Made by a program: the position numbers and the translations under genes. Positions 1-10,482 of a stretch of 64,000 nucleotides of DNA are shown piece after piece. Numbering within the stretch: the first letter of the stretch is position 1; every line of letters begins with the position of its first letter. Under the pieces are notes generated by a model, which was not told the origin of the DNA, ran no database searches, and worked only from the letters and a program-made list of their open reading frames with translations. The stretch is from Cupriavidus taiwanensis LMG 19424. Lineage in GTDB: Bacteria; Pseudomonadota; Gammaproteobacteria; Burkholderiales; Burkholderiaceae. The stretch is from positions 2,852,001 to 2,916,000 of the forward strand of contig NC_010528.1 in NCBI RefSeq assembly GCF_000069785.1, read 5' to 3'.

Positions 1-3
1 ATC

Positions 4-546
4 ATGATGAGCGCCGAACAGGCCCGCGAGCTGTGGGCCAACTCCGAAGAAATCGTCTCCGCCGCGGAAGTCCAGGATTCGCTGGACCGGATGGCCGCGG
101 ACATCACCGCCAGGATGGGCAACGACTTCCCGCTGGTGCTGTCGGTGATGGGCGGCGCGGTGGTCTTCACCGGCATGCTGCTGCCCAAGCTGGCGTTCCC
201 GCTGGAGTTCGACTACATCCACCTCTCGCGCTACAACAACAAGACCGTGGGCGGCGAGATGCAATGGCGCGTGGCCCCGCGCGAATCGGTCAAGGACCGC
301 GTGGTGCTGGTGCTGGACGACATCCTCGATGAAGGCGAGACCATGGCCGCAATCCGCCAGCGCATCATGGACATGGGCGCGCGGGAATTCCACGCGGCGG
401 TGCTGTGCGAGAAGACGCTGAGCAAGCCCAAGCCCATGCACCCGGATTTCTGCGGCTTTGCGGTGCCGGATCGCTATGTGTTCGGTTGCGGGATGGATGC
501 CAAGGGATACTGGCGGAACCTGGATTCGATCCGGGCGCTGGTTTGA
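4..546 (+). CDS. hpt: Hypoxanthine-guanine phosphoribosyltransferase
   Basis: Purine salvage enzyme of the type I PRTase fold, expected to join PRPP to hypoxanthine or guanine in the cytoplasm. The PRPP-binding motif is at residues 101-113 (VLVLDDILDEGET), with two adjacent aspartates at 105-106. The 180-residue length fits bacterial hypoxanthine phosphoribosyltransferases. Two ATG codons lie in tandem at 4 and 7. The left window edge is so close that an upstream in-frame start cannot be excluded. It converges with a LysE-family gene across a strong hairpin. The class is clear; the exact base preference is inferred. Confidence 0.85.
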   Translation: MMSAEQARELWANSEEIVSAAEVQDSLDRMAADITARMGNDFPLVLSVMGGAVVFTGMLLPKLAFPLEFDYIHLSRYNNKTVGGEMQWRVAPRESVKDRVVLVLDDILDEGETMAAIRQRIMDMGAREFHAAVLCEKTLSKPKPMHPDFCGFAVPDRYVFGCGMDAKGYWRNLDSIRALV

Positions 547-565
547 GCCGTCTGCAAGACTGACG

Positions 566-603
566 GTTTTCTCCCTTCCCCGCCGCGGGAGAAGGGAGAA
601 AAC
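566..603. terminator. Bidirectional terminator hairpin
   Basis: A 13-base perfect inverted repeat (566-578 with 591-603) starts GTTTTCTCCC and ends GGGAGAAAAC. An inner CCCGC/GCGGG helix extends the stem. T-rich and A-rich outer ends suit termination in both directions between the convergent hpt and LysE-family genes. A related C/T-rich hairpin lies near 59769-59800. Confidence 0.7.
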
Positions 604-606
604 AGG

Positions 607-1230
607 TCAAGCCTGGTGCGTCCCCAGAATCGGCCACAGCGAAGCCAGCAGCAGCACCGCCATCCCGATATTGAACGCCCGCAGCACCTTCGGCCGCGCC
701 AGCCAGCGCCGCAGCGCCGAGCCGCACAACGCCCACATCGCCACGCTGGGCAGGTTCACCACGCCGAAGATCCCGGACAGCAGCAGCACGTTGAGCCACA
801 GGTTGCCGTGCAGCACGTAGGTGCTGCACGCGCCCACCGCCATCACCCACGCCTTGGGATTGACCCACTGGAACGCCGCGGCGGCCCAGAAGCCCATCGG
901 CCGCGCCACCTGCTGGTCCTGCACGCCGCCGGCCGTGGCCAGCTTCCACGCCAGCCAGACCAGGTAGACCGTCGCCACCACGCGCAGTACCTGCCAGGTC
1001 CACGGGAATGCGTGGAACAGCGACCCCAGGCCCAGCCCCACCAGCCCCACCATCAGCGCGAAGCCGATGCTGACGCCGAGCAGGTGCGGCACCGTGCGCA
1101 GGAAACCAAAGTTCACGCCCGAGGCGAGCAGCATCGTGTTGTTCGGGCCGGGGGTGATCGACGACACCAGGGCAAAGCCGGCAAAGGCGGCAAAGACACC
1201 GGTGCCGGCGGCGAGTTGGGACACTTCCAT
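607..1230 (-). CDS. LysE/RhtB-family amino-acid exporter
   Basis: Inner-membrane exporter of the LysE superfamily, 207 residues with about six hydrophobic segments. The family signature SITPGPNN lies near residues 24-31 in the first helix region. A second conserved stretch, AFQWVNPKAW, lies near the middle, as in RhtB/LeuE proteins. Such proteins export amino acids or related metabolites by proton exchange; the substrate cannot be read from sequence. The gene stands alone, convergent with hpt. It is not in tandem with the second LysE-type gene, because about 100 bases separate them and they differ in sequence. Confidence 0.85.
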   Translation of the reverse strand: MEVSQLAAGTGVFAAFAGFALVSSITPGPNNTMLLASGVNFGFLRTVPHLLGVSIGFALMVGLVGLGLGSLFHAFPWTWQVLRVVATVYLVWLAWKLATAGGVQDQQVARPMGFWAAAAFQWVNPKAWVMAVGACSTYVLHGNLWLNVLLLSGIFGVVNLPSVAMWALCGSALRRWLARPKVLRAFNIGMAVLLLASLWPILGTHQA

Positions 1231-1334
1231 GACTGACTCCAGCGGCGTTCATGTGCTTTCGGGAAATCAGTCTACGGCCACTTAACGGTACAGTACCGGT
1301 ACACTTTGAGGGAAATGCGCCGATACAGGTCCGC

Positions 1335-1997
1335 TCACCGCAGCGCGTGCCAGGCGACGCCCATCGCCAGCAGCCAGAGGACAACTCCGGTCAGGCGCTC
1401 GACCCACCGCACCGACCGCCCGAAGCGCGCCGCCATCGCCGGATGACCGATGCCGTAGGCCACCAGCAGGTCCCAGCCCAGCACCACGGCAAACATCCAG
1501 ACCCCGTAGGCCAGTTGCACCGCCGCCGGCGTGCGGCTGGCGGCCAGGACGGAGAACAGGCTGGCGTAGAACAGCCCGTTCTTCGGGTTCAGCACGGCAG
1601 ACAGGAAGCCGCTGGCCATCTGGGCCAGCCAGGCCGCGGGCGCGGGCCTCGCAGCAGCATCGGCCGCAGGCATCGACAGTTCGCCCGAGGCGTTCAGCAG
1701 GCGCCAGCCCAGCCACGCCAGGTAGGCACAGCCGGCCCACTGCAGCGCCGCGAACAGTTGCGGCGAGTCCCGCATCGCGGCGAAGCCGGCCAGCGCGAGG
1801 CCGATAAAAACGCCATTGCCCAGCGCGATGCCCAGGCAGACGGCGCTGGCGCGCCGCGGCCCGTGCAGCAGCGCGCTGCGCACCACCAGGAAAAAATCCG
1901 GCCCCGGGCTGAGCAGCGCCAGCGCATGCGCGCCGGCCACCATGGCGAATTGCTGCCATGGCAACGCCCCGGGGGCAAGATCGAACGCGATGTCCAT
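1335..1997 (-). CDS. LysE-family translocator, second copy
   Basis: Predicted amino-acid or metabolite exporter, 220 residues and about six membrane helices. The start MDIAFDLAPG is an ATG at 1997; the reading frame is open further upstream into the regulator gene but without support. The family motif LLSPGPDFFLV lies near residues 29-39, and a second conserved motif, SAVLNPKNGLFY, lies past mid-protein. It lies 89 bases downstream of an AraC-type regulator on the same strand. An AraC/LysE pairing often means substrate-induced export, so the regulator may control this gene; that is inference. Confidence 0.85.
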   Translation of the reverse strand: MDIAFDLAPGALPWQQFAMVAGAHALALLSPGPDFFLVVRSALLHGPRRASAVCLGIALGNGVFIGLALAGFAAMRDSPQLFAALQWAGCAYLAWLGWRLLNASGELSMPAADAAARPAPAAWLAQMASGFLSAVLNPKNGLFYASLFSVLAASRTPAAVQLAYGVWMFAVVLGWDLLVAYGIGHPAMAARFGRSVRWVERLTGVVLWLLAMGVAWHALR

Positions 1998-2086
1998 GCC
2001 GACCCTCCGTGAAGAGTCCGCAGTGTCGTGCGCGCGGCAGGGGCAGGTCTTGAAGAAAGTTGCGGTGTGGCGCCAGGACCGGCGCC

Positions 2087-2920
2087 TCAGGCGGCGCGCT
2101 GGTATCGGCGCGGTGTCATGGCCACGCGCTGCTTGAAGGCGCGCTGGAAGTGGCTCTGGTCGGCAAAGCCCAGCGCCAGGGCGACCTCGGCCAGCGCCGC
2201 ACCTTGCCGCAGCAGGCGGCGCCCATGCTGGATGCGCAGGTCGAGCTGGTAGGCGTGCGGCGTCATGCCGGTTTCGGCGCGGAAGGCGCGGACCAGATGG
2301 TAGCGGCTCAGGCCGCAGGCGCGCGCCAGCTCGGCCAGCGGCAGACGCTCGGCATGGCGCTCGCGCAGCAGTTTGCACAACTTCGCCACGCGGGCGGAGA
2401 CGGCAGCGGGCACCGGCAGTGTACGGGTGACTGCGCCCGTGTCGATGGCGGCATGCAGGTCGCCGACGAAGGCCACCAGCGCGGCCTCTTTCTCGACGCT
2501 GTCGGCGGGCGAGAACAGCGTGCGGTTCAGCGCGCAGACCAGCCGGTAGACGTGCGCGGACGCCATCACGCGTGCGGGCAGCCAGGCAGCCCCTGCGGCG
2601 CTGTCCTCCTCCAGCACGCCCGCCACCCAGGCGGGGTCGAAATGCAGCATCTGGTAGCTCCAGCGCCCGTCGGGCACCGGGTTGCAGGCATGGACCTGGT
2701 GCGCCGGGATCACCACCACCGCGCCCGGCCCGAGCACGGCGGTGTCCTCGCCGCAGGCAAAGCGGCTGGCGCCGCTGTCCACGGCGCCGACCGACAGGGT
2801 GGCATGGGTATGCGGCAGGTAGCTGGCGCTGCTCTGGGTGGCTCGCCGGCTTTCTGCGAACGGCAGAGCGGGATCCGCCCACCAGCAGCTGGCGGCCGGT
2901 GCGGCCGCGGGGCGGCTCAC
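2087..2920 (-). CDS. AraC-family transcriptional regulator
   Basis: 277 residues, with an N-terminal cupin-like sensor half (HTHATLSVG, then GAVVVIPAHQVHAC) and a C-terminal double helix-turn-helix domain over about the last 100 residues. The family core is recognisable in LARACGLSRYHLVRAFR and FADQSHFQRAFKQ. The start is taken as GTG at 2920, which overlaps the TGA of the upstream prolyl hydroxylase as GTGA, so translation is probably coupled. No ATG lies early enough in frame to give a full sensor domain. It is followed by a LysE-type exporter gene, its likely target. The effector is unknown. Confidence 0.85.
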   Translation of the reverse strand: MSRPAAAPAASCWWADPALPFAESRRATQSSASYLPHTHATLSVGAVDSGASRFACGEDTAVLGPGAVVVIPAHQVHACNPVPDGRWSYQMLHFDPAWVAGVLEEDSAAGAAWLPARVMASAHVYRLVCALNRTLFSPADSVEKEAALVAFVGDLHAAIDTGAVTRTLPVPAAVSARVAKLCKLLRERHAERLPLAELARACGLSRYHLVRAFRAETGMTPHAYQLDLRIQHGRRLLRQGAALAEVALALGFADQSHFQRAFKQRVAMTPRRYQRAA

Positions 2921-3807
2921 GCCGCGCTGCGGTACGGCCGTTCGCGCAGCCATTTGGTGGCGATCCACTTTTCGCCGGCGGCCACTGGCAGGCCGGCGTG
3001 CAGGGTGCGGTCGTCCAGCGTGCCGTCGGGCAGCAGGTAGCTGAAGTAGACCGCGTTGCCCTTGACCGGCGCCACCTCCAGGCCGACGCGCGGGAACGCG
3101 GTGGCGCCGCCCGCCTCGGGCGTGTTCAGGTAGATCACCAGGGTGGCGATGCGCTGGCCGCCGACGGACAGCTGCCGCGCTTCGCCGGGGCGCTGCGGGT
3201 TGAAGTAGTCGAAGTGCGGCTGGTACTCGCCGCCCGGCTTGTAGTTGAGGATCTGCAGCCCTTCGCCGTGGTCGGCCGGCACCCCGGTGACCGCGGCGAT
3301 GCGGGCCTCGATGCGCGCGATCAGGGCGTGCTCGGCCACCTGGAACATCGCCCCCATGCTGGTGCGGGCATCGATCAGGTTCTCGTCGCCGGTGTCGGGA
3401 TTGACCACCGGCGAGCGCGCCAGCCGGCCGCGCGACAGCGCCACCAGCGCGTCGCACTCGTCGTCGCTCAGCAGCTGCTGGAACAGCTGCACCTGCGGCG
3501 ACGCCAGCCGGAACAGGATGGGCACCCGGCGGTCGCCGCCATCGGCGGCGTAGACGGTGGGTGCGCCGGCCATCGCGGTTTCAGCCTGCGCCGGCTGTGC
3601 CGGCGCGGCGCCGGCGGAGTCCTGGGCAAACGCCGCGGCCACGGCACGGCGCGCGAAGGCATCGTCGTAGCCCGAGCGCAGCATCGACAGCACCAGCGCA
3701 TCGGCGGTGAAGCCCTGGGCGATATGCCGGGCCAGCCATTGTTCGAGTTCGGGCGAGGATTCGGTGTAGCCGGTCTTGCCGCCGGCAACGGATGCTTCGC
3801 GGATCAT
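2917..3807 (-). CDS. Prolyl 4-hydroxylase-type Fe(II)/2-oxoglutarate dioxygenase
   Basis: 296 residues. The C-terminal half is a 2OG-Fe(II) oxygenase domain with the iron triad H198-x-D200 and H270, and K280 for the 2-oxoglutarate carboxylate. The preceding NYKPGGEYQPHFDYF stretch is typical of collagen-type prolyl 4-hydroxylases. Residues 1-80 form a separate helical N-terminal region ending in an Ala/Pro/Gln linker. No signal peptide, so the substrate is probably cytosolic; bacterial homologues are known to hydroxylate proteins, but the target here is unknown. The start ATG overlaps the stop of the lytic transglycosylase gene by ATGA, and the end overlaps the AraC gene. Confidence 0.85.
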   Translation of the reverse strand: MIREASVAGGKTGYTESSPELEQWLARHIAQGFTADALVLSMLRSGYDDAFARRAVAAAFAQDSAGAAPAQPAQAETAMAGAPTVYAADGGDRRVPILFRLASPQVQLFQQLLSDDECDALVALSRGRLARSPVVNPDTGDENLIDARTSMGAMFQVAEHALIARIEARIAAVTGVPADHGEGLQILNYKPGGEYQPHFDYFNPQRPGEARQLSVGGQRIATLVIYLNTPEAGGATAFPRVGLEVAPVKGNAVYFSYLLPDGTLDDRTLHAGLPVAAGEKWIATKWLRERPYRSAA

Positions 3808-4562
3808 GACGGATTGGCTGCGACGCGCTGCGACGAGAACGGGTTGCGGGCCGGCGGCTCGGCCACCGGCGCGCGCGGGCGCGACGGCGCGATCTCGGCA
3901 TCGCCGGCCACGGTGACGGTGGCTTCGGAATACTGCCAGCGCTTCCACGCCGCCAGCACTGCGTTGGGGTATTCCGGGCGGCCGCGGCTGCCGTTGTAGC
4001 GGCCCAGCGCCAGGTACAGGTCGCCCTGCTCGCGGTCCAGGTAATAGCGCAGGATGGTGCAGCCGTAGCGCAGGTTGCTCTGCAGGTGGAACAGCTTGCG
4101 TGCATCGCTGTCGCCGATGGTTCGTACCCAGAACGGCATCACCTGCATCAACCCGCGCGCGCCGGCCGAACTGATGGCGTACTTGCGGAAGTTGCTTTCG
4201 ACCTGGATCAGGCCCAGCACCAGAGCGGGCTCCAGGCCGGCGCGCTTGGCTTCGTAGTAGGCCACCTCGATCAGCTCGACCCGCACCTGCGGCTCGGGAA
4301 TGCGCGCGGCCAGCCGCGCCGACATCTCGCCCAGCCACTTCAGGTAGGCCAGGCGCTCGCCGCCGGAGGCGAACACCGGCCGCAGCGGCCGGTCGTCGGC
4401 AATGGCCGCGGCCAGCGCGCCGCGCACGGAGTCGGCCAGGTCTTCTTCCTTCTGCGCGCCGGCATGCGCCCCCGTGGCAACCAGGGCCAGCAGCGAGACC
4501 AGCAGCGCGCCCGCCAGGCGGCGGGCCGCGGCGGCGGCAGTCGGGCCGCGGAGGGCGCGCAT
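3804..4562 (-). CDS. Lytic murein transglycosylase (SLT domain)
   Basis: 252 residues with an N-terminal signal peptide of about 35 residues (Arg-rich start, then LLVSLLALVATGAHA). Its SLT-type domain should cleave the MurNAc-GlcNAc bond of peptidoglycan with formation of a 1,6-anhydro end in the periplasm. The catalytic glutamate is E122 in IQVESNFRKYAIS, followed by the family motif GLMQVMPFW at 137-145 and ALGRYNGS later. The tail after residue 215 is Pro/Ala-rich and looks disordered. It starts 5 bases after proS ends and is coupled to the prolyl hydroxylase by ATGA. Confidence 0.9.
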   Translation of the reverse strand: MRALRGPTAAAAARRLAGALLVSLLALVATGAHAGAQKEEDLADSVRGALAAAIADDRPLRPVFASGGERLAYLKWLGEMSARLAARIPEPQVRVELIEVAYYEAKRAGLEPALVLGLIQVESNFRKYAISSAGARGLMQVMPFWVRTIGDSDARKLFHLQSNLRYGCTILRYYLDREQGDLYLALGRYNGSRGRPEYPNAVLAAWKRWQYSEATVTVAGDAEIAPSRPRAPVAEPPARNPFSSQRVAANPS

Positions 4563-4567
4563 GGGGC

Positions 4568-6289
4568 TCAGTTCGCCAGCAGGCTGCGCACGTGGCCGAC
4601 CACTTCGGCCACGCTGACGGCGGTGGCCTGCGCGTCGCGCCGGCCCTGGTACTCGACCTTGCCTTCCTTCAGGCCGCGGTCGCCCACCACCACGCGGTGC
4701 GGCACGCCGATCAGTTCCCAGTCGGCGAACATCACGCCCGGGCGCTCGCCGCGGTCGTCGAGGATCACGTCGACGCCGGCCGCCAGCAGCTCGGCGTGGA
4801 TGCGGTCGGCCTCGGCCTTGACGGCCTCGGAGCGGTCATAGCCCACCGGGCAGATCACCACCGCGAACGGGGCGATCGCGGCCGGCCAGATGATGCCGCG
4901 CTCGTCGAAGTTCTGCTCGATCGCCGCGCCCAGGATGCGGGTGATGCCGATGCCATAGCAACCCATCTGCATCGGCTGGGTCTTGCCGTTCTCGTCGAGG
5001 AAGGTGGCGTTCATCGATTCCGAGTAGCGCGTGCCCAGCATGAACACGTGGCCCACCTCGATGCCGCGGCAGATCTCCAGCGTGCCCTGGCCGTCCGGCG
5101 AGGCGTCGCCCGCCACCACGTTGCGCAGGTCGGCCACGATCGGCTCGGGCAGGTCGCGGCCCCAGTTGACGCCGGTGTAGTGGTAGTCGCGGTAGTTGGC
5201 GCCGCAGACAAAATCGCTCATGTTGGCGACCGTGCGGTCGGCCACCACCTTGACCGGCTTCTTCATGTCGATCGGGCCCAGGTAGCCGGGCGGCGAGCCG
5301 AAGGCTTCGACGATCTCGTTTTCGGTGGCGAAGCGGAACTCGGCCAGTCCCGGCACCTTGGAGGCCTTGACCTCGTTCAGCTCGTGGTCGGCGCGGATCA
5401 GCAGCAGCCAGATCTGGGGCCCGGCGTCGCTGTCCGTGGCCAGCACGATCGACTTGACGTTGGTTTCCAGCGGGATGTTCAGGAATTCGGCGACCTGCTC
5501 GCACTTGACCTTCTCCGGGGTGAAGGTCTTGACCAGGTCTTGCGTGGGCGCGGCGCGCTCGGCCACCAGCGGCAGCGCCTCGGCGGCCTCCATGTTGGCG
5601 GCGTAGGCCGAGGTCGGGCAGTAGACGATGGCGTCTTCGCCGGTTTCTGCGATGACGTGGAACTCATGCGAGCCCGAGCCGCCGATGGCGCCGTTGTCGG
5701 CGGCCACGGCGCGGAATTCCAGCCCGAAGCGGCGGAAGATGCGCACGTAGGCGTCGTACATGTTCTCGTACGATTTGCGCAGGCCGTCGGTGTCGCGGTC
5801 GAAGGAATAAGCGTCCTTCATGGTGAACTCGCGACCGCGCATGATGCCGAAGCGCGGCCGGCGCTCGTCGCGGAACTTGGTCTGGATCTGGTAGAAATTG
5901 ACCGGCAGCTGCTTGTAGCTGCGGATTTCCGAGCGGGCGATATCGGTCACCACTTCTTCGGAGGTGGGCTGCACCGCGAAGTCGCGCTCATGGCGGTCCT
6001 TCAGGCGCAGCAGCTCGGGGCCCATCTTGTCCCAGCGGCCGGTTTCCTGCCACAGCTCGGCCGGCTGGATCACCGGCATCGACAGTTCCACCGCACCGGC
6101 CCGGTTCATTTCCTCGCGGACGATGTTCTCCACCTTGCGGATTACGCGCAGCCCGATCGGCATGTAGTTGTAGATGCCGGCACCCAGCTTCTTGATCATG
6201 CCGGCGCGCATCATCAGCTTGTGCGAAACGATTTCCGCGTCGGCGGGCGCTTCCTTGAGGGTGGAAATGAAGAATTGCGAGGCTTTCAT
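4568..6289 (-). CDS. proS: Prolyl-tRNA synthetase (bacterial type, with editing insertion)
   Basis: 573 residues, charging tRNA-Pro with proline in the cytoplasm. Class II motifs are visible ([20 protein letters not shown] for motif 2, GIGITRI for motif 3), with the YbaK-like editing insertion between about residues 225 and 400 and an anticodon-binding domain at the end. The start [10 protein letters not shown] at 6289 matches the usual N-terminus of the family. The frame is open 16 codons further upstream, but an AGAGAGA element before 6289 supports the shorter form. It heads the minus run through the transglycosylase, prolyl hydroxylase and AraC genes. A tRNA-Pro gene lies 6 kb away. Confidence 0.96.
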   Translation of the reverse strand: MKASQFFISTLKEAPADAEIVSHKLMMRAGMIKKLGAGIYNYMPIGLRVIRKVENIVREEMNRAGAVELSMPVIQPAELWQETGRWDKMGPELLRLKDRHERDFAVQPTSEEVVTDIARSEIRSYKQLPVNFYQIQTKFRDERRPRFGIMRGREFTMKDAYSFDRDTDGLRKSYENMYDAYVRIFRRFGLEFRAVAADNGAIGGSGSHEFHVIAETGEDAIVYCPTSAYAANMEAAEALPLVAERAAPTQDLVKTFTPEKVKCEQVAEFLNIPLETNVKSIVLATDSDAGPQIWLLLIRADHELNEVKASKVPGLAEFRFATENEIVEAFGSPPGYLGPIDMKKPVKVVADRTVANMSDFVCGANYRDYHYTGVNWGRDLPEPIVADLRNVVAGDASPDGQGTLEICRGIEVGHVFMLGTRYSESMNATFLDENGKTQPMQMGCYGIGITRILGAAIEQNFDERGIIWPAAIAPFAVVICPVGYDRSEAVKAEADRIHAELLAAGVDVILDDRGERPGVMFADWELIGVPHRVVVGDRGLKEGKVEYQGRRDAQATAVSVAEVVGHVRSLLAN

Positions 6290-6443
6290 CCGTAATTTCT
6301 CTCTGGGCCGCCAAGGTGGAAAAATCCGTCCCGGCACAATCCGGGGGGCCGGCGGCGCTGATTTATGCGCACGCGCCTGAAACTGCCCTTCCGCTCGGGG
6401 AAAACCACCATCCCCCGGTCCGGGCCAGGCTGCGCGCTTCCTT

Positions 6444-6475
6444 TATAATCAGCGTAATTCTAAAGGATTCGAGGT
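6444..6475 (+). promoter_or_regulatory. rppH -10 element and ribosome-binding site
   Basis: A perfect TATAAT lies at 6444-6449 and a GAGG Shine-Dalgarno core at 6471-6474, seven bases before the rppH ATG. No good -35 hexamer is visible at normal spacing, so only the -10 is proposed. The predicted leader is about 25 bases. Confidence 0.55.
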
Positions 6476-6481
6476 GCAGTC

Positions 6482-7165
6482 ATGCTCGATCGTGAAGGCT
6501 TTCGCCCGAACGTCGGCATCATCCTCCTCAACGCAAGAAACGAGGTTTTCTGGGGCAAGCGAATCGGCGAACACTCCTGGCAGTTCCCGCAAGGCGGCAT
6601 CAAGTACGGCGAAACGCCGGAACAGGCCATGTACCGCGAACTGCATGAGGAAATCGGCCTGCTTCCGGAGCACGTCAGGATTGTCGGTCGCACGCGCGAC
6701 TGGCTGCGTTACGAGGTGCCGGACAAGTTCATCCGCCGCGAGATCCGCGGCCACTACAAGGGCCAGAAACAAATCTGGTTCCTGCTGCGCATGGCCGGCA
6801 GGGACTGCGACATCCACCTGCGCGCCACCGAGCACCCGGAGTTCGATGCCTGGCGCTGGAGCCATTACTGGGTGCCGCTCGAGGCCGTGATCGAATTCAA
6901 GCGCGATGTCTACCAGATGGCGCTGACGGAACTGTCACGCTTCCTGAACCGGCATCCGCGCGTGCCGCTCAGCCCGTATGGCACGCATGGCGCCCATGGT
7001 GCCCACGGCGTGCACGGGCGCCACGGCGGCCCGCGCGGCCAGGCACTGAGCCGCGCCCAGGCGGCGCAGCAGGCCGATGCCGATGGCAATGCCGAGGTCC
7101 CGGGCGCGGCCGACTACGTTTCGCCGGCGACGCCGGTATCCACTACACGGAGCACTGATGACTAG
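6482..7165 (+). CDS. rppH: RNA pyrophosphohydrolase (Nudix) with histidine-glycine tail
   Basis: Removes pyrophosphate from the 5' end of mRNAs, starting RNase E-dependent decay. The Nudix box is complete at residues 38-60 (G38, E44, R52-E53, E56-E57, G59). The N-terminal [15 protein letters not shown] and the region QKQIWFLL are typical of RppH. The catalytic domain ends near residue 160. Beyond it is a 65-residue extension with five xHG triplets at 168-182 and an Ala/Gln-rich end, longer than E. coli RppH (about 176 residues). Its last 8 bases overlap the start of the lipoprotein gene downstream. Confidence 0.93.
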   Translation: MLDREGFRPNVGIILLNARNEVFWGKRIGEHSWQFPQGGIKYGETPEQAMYRELHEEIGLLPEHVRIVGRTRDWLRYEVPDKFIRREIRGHYKGQKQIWFLLRMAGRDCDIHLRATEHPEFDAWRWSHYWVPLEAVIEFKRDVYQMALTELSRFLNRHPRVPLSPYGTHGAHGAHGVHGRHGGPRGQALSRAQAAQQADADGNAEVPGAADYVSPATPVSTTRSTDD

Positions 7166-7739
7166 TTTGACCGGCGTGGGCCGCCGCGGCGGCCTGAGCG
7201 CGGCCGGATTGCTGCTTGCCGCGGCCAGCCTGGCCCTGGCCGGCTGCAAGACCACCGGCAAGGAGATGGCGGAGGAAGAGAGCACCTGGAACAACCCGTT
7301 CGCGCCCAAGACCTTCGAGGAAGCCAAGGCCATGCTGCCGCCATTGCCGCAGGAGGCCAACCTGATCCCGTTCTCGGTGTCGGGCACCGGCACGCTGTCG
7401 TTCGCGGTGGACAGCAAGTCGATCTCGGTGGGCAAGGACAACGTGGTGCGCTATACCGTGGTCACCACCAGCCAGAGCGGCGCGCGCAACGTGACCTTCG
7501 AAGGCATGCGCTGCGACGCGTTCGAGCGCAAGCTGTATGCAACCCTGCCCCCGGGCGCCACCGAGTGGGTGCCCAACAGCAGCGACTACGGCGAGACCTG
7601 GCACCGCATGCAGACCGGGGTGCGCAACGCCTACGCCGCCACGCTGGCGATCGATTTCTTCTGCGAAGGCCGCACCGTGGCCGGCAAGCCCGCGGACATG
7701 GTGCTCGAGCTGCAATCGCGCGCGCCGCACAAGCGCTGA
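7158..7739 (+). CDS. CNP1-like family lipoprotein
   Basis: 193 residues. The N-terminus is a lipoprotein signal with lipobox LAGC and the modified cysteine at C30. The body matches what I recall of the CNP1-like family: a short acidic linker ([11 protein letters not shown]), then a beta-rich domain with conserved [11 protein letters not shown] and [14 protein letters not shown] stretches. Molecular role is not known to me; the protein should be an envelope lipoprotein. Translation starts inside the rppH end (8-base overlap), so the two are co-transcribed. The frame is open further upstream within rppH but the signal peptide fixes this start. Confidence 0.8.
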   Translation: MTSLTGVGRRGGLSAAGLLLAAASLALAGCKTTGKEMAEEESTWNNPFAPKTFEEAKAMLPPLPQEANLIPFSVSGTGTLSFAVDSKSISVGKDNVVRYTVVTTSQSGARNVTFEGMRCDAFERKLYATLPPGATEWVPNSSDYGETWHRMQTGVRNAYAATLAIDFFCEGRTVAGKPADMVLELQSRAPHKR

Positions 7740-7757
7740 CGCAACCGGTGCAGGCAT

Positions 7758-7798
7758 AAAAAAACGGCGGGACCGCCAGGCAGTCCCGCCGTTTTTCT
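7758..7798. terminator. Bidirectional rho-independent terminator
   Basis: Arms ACGGCGGGAC (7764-7773) and GTCCCGCCGT (7783-7792) enclose a 9-base loop. Flanking A and T runs allow use from both sides. It separates the convergent CNP1-like and proB genes. Confidence 0.9.
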
Positions 7799-7807
7799 TT
7801 CCATCGC

Positions 7808-8926
7808 TCAGACCAGCACCAGGTTGTCGCGATGGATCAGTTCGGGCTCGTTCAGGTGCCCGAGCACCGATTCGATCTCGGACGACGGCTTGCGCGCGAT
7901 CAGCCGCGACTCGGCGCTGGAATAGTTGGTGATGCCGCGCGCCACCTCCTTGCCTTGCGCATCGACACAGGCGATCACTTCGCCGCGGGCGAATTCGCCC
8001 TGCACTTCGACCACGCCGATCGGCAGCAGCGACTTGCCGCCGCTGGTCAGCTTCTCGACCGCGCCGCCGTCGATCACGACGCGGCCGCGCAGCTGCAGGT
8101 GGTCGGCCATCCACTGCTTGCGCGCGGTCAGCCGGCCGGTCGGCGCCAGCAGCTGGGTGCCGATCGCCTCGCCGGCGGCCAGGCGCTCCAGCACGTTGGC
8201 CTCGCGGCCCGAGGCGATGGTGGTATGCGCGCCGGACTTGGCCGCGCGCTTGGCCGCCAGGATCTTGGTCAGCATGCCGCCGCGGCCGATCGACGTGCCG
8301 GCGCCGCCGGCCATGGCTTCCAGCTCGGGCGTGCCGGCCAGGGCCTCGTCGACGAACTGCGCGGCCGGGTCCTTGCGCGGATCGGCGGTGTACAGGCCGC
8401 GCTGGTCGGTCAGGATCACCAGCGCGTCGCCTTCGATCAGGTTGGTGACCAGCGCGCCCAGCGTGTCGTTGTCGCCGAACTTGATTTCGTCGGTGACCAC
8501 GGTGTCGTTCTCGTTGATGATCGGCACCACGCCCAGCGACAGCAGCGTCAGCAGTGTGGAGCGGGCGTTCAGGTAGCGCTCGCGGTCGGCCAGGTCGGCG
8601 TGGGTCAGCAGCACCTGCGCGGTGCGGATGCCGTAGCGGGTGAACTGGCTTTCATAGACCTGCGCCAGCCCCATCTGGCCCACCGCCGCGGCGGCCTGCA
8701 GCTCATGGATTTCCTTCGGGCGGCGCGCCCAGCCAAGCCGCTGCATGCCTTCGGCAATGGCGCCGGAACTGACCAGCACCACTTCCTTGCCGGCCACGCG
8801 CAGTCTTGCGATCTGGGCGGCCCAGCGGGCGATGGCGTCGTGGTCCAGCCCCTTGCCGTCGTTGGTGACCAGGCTGGAGCCCACTTTGACGACGATGCGC
8901 TTTGCCTGCGCGATGACCGATTGCAT
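7808..8926 (-). CDS. proB: Glutamate 5-kinase
   Basis: First step of proline synthesis: ATP-dependent phosphorylation of glutamate to glutamyl 5-phosphate. 372 residues, with an amino-acid kinase domain from [11 protein letters not shown] near residue 10 through [19 protein letters not shown] and [11 protein letters not shown], and a C-terminal PUA domain from about residue 280. That is the full E. coli ProB layout. It lies 47 bases downstream of obgE on the same strand, probably one transcript. The common proB-proA pairing is absent here. Confidence 0.96.
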   Translation of the reverse strand: MQSVIAQAKRIVVKVGSSLVTNDGKGLDHDAIARWAAQIARLRVAGKEVVLVSSGAIAEGMQRLGWARRPKEIHELQAAAAVGQMGLAQVYESQFTRYGIRTAQVLLTHADLADRERYLNARSTLLTLLSLGVVPIINENDTVVTDEIKFGDNDTLGALVTNLIEGDALVILTDQRGLYTADPRKDPAAQFVDEALAGTPELEAMAGGAGTSIGRGGMLTKILAAKRAAKSGAHTTIASGREANVLERLAAGEAIGTQLLAPTGRLTARKQWMADHLQLRGRVVIDGGAVEKLTSGGKSLLPIGVVEVQGEFARGEVIACVDAQGKEVARGITNYSSAESRLIARKPSSEIESVLGHLNEPELIHRDNLVLV

Positions 8927-8973
8927 GGTGGAAATCCTGTCTCCGGAGATCGTTAGGAACCGCTGATTCTTGT

Positions 8974-10116
<1,143 letters not shown>

Positions 10117-10134
10117 TTACTTCGCCAGAAAAGA

Positions 10135-10163
10135 AAAGGCCCCGCAAGCGTTGCGGGGCCTTT
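10135..10163 (-). terminator. Terminator after rplU-rpmA
   Basis: Arms AAAGGCCCCGCAA (10135-10147) and TTGCGGGGCCTTT (10151-10163) pair perfectly over a 3-base loop. On the minus strand the stem is followed by TTTTCTTTTC. It sits 20 bases after the rpmA stop and ahead of obgE, so it should reduce read-through of the abundant ribosomal-protein transcript. Confidence 0.88.
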
Positions 10164-10182
10164 CGTCCTGCAAAGGCTGTTA

Positions 10183-10443
10183 TCAGGCCGCCGGAACGAC
10201 GCTGACTTGCTGCTTCTTGGCAGGGCCCTTGACGGCGAACTGCACGTGGCCGTCGATGAGGGCGAACAGCGTGTGGTCCTTGCCCACGCCGACGTTGTCG
10301 CCGGCATGCACGCGGGTACCGCGCTGGCGGACGATGATGCCGCCGGCGTTGATGGCCTGGCCACCAAACACCTTCACGCCCAGACGCTTCGATTCGGAAT
10401 CACGGCCGTTCCGCGTGGAACCGCCGCCTTTTTTCTGTGCCAT
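10183..10443 (-). CDS. rpmA: 50S ribosomal protein L27
   Basis: 86 residues, a component of the large ribosomal subunit whose N-terminus reaches the peptidyl-transferase centre. The sequence [18 protein letters not shown] is the classic L27 start, without the cleaved N-terminal extension found in Firmicutes. [19 protein letters not shown] and [11 protein letters not shown] are also diagnostic. It follows rplU after 39 bases on the same strand, the standard pairing. Confidence 0.98.
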   Translation of the reverse strand: MAQKKGGGSTRNGRDSESKRLGVKVFGGQAINAGGIIVRQRGTRVHAGDNVGVGKDHTLFALIDGHVQFAVKGPAKKQQVSVVPAA

Positions 10444-10482
10444 GTCTTACTCCTGTCGCTTTACCGGATTACGCTCGATCGA

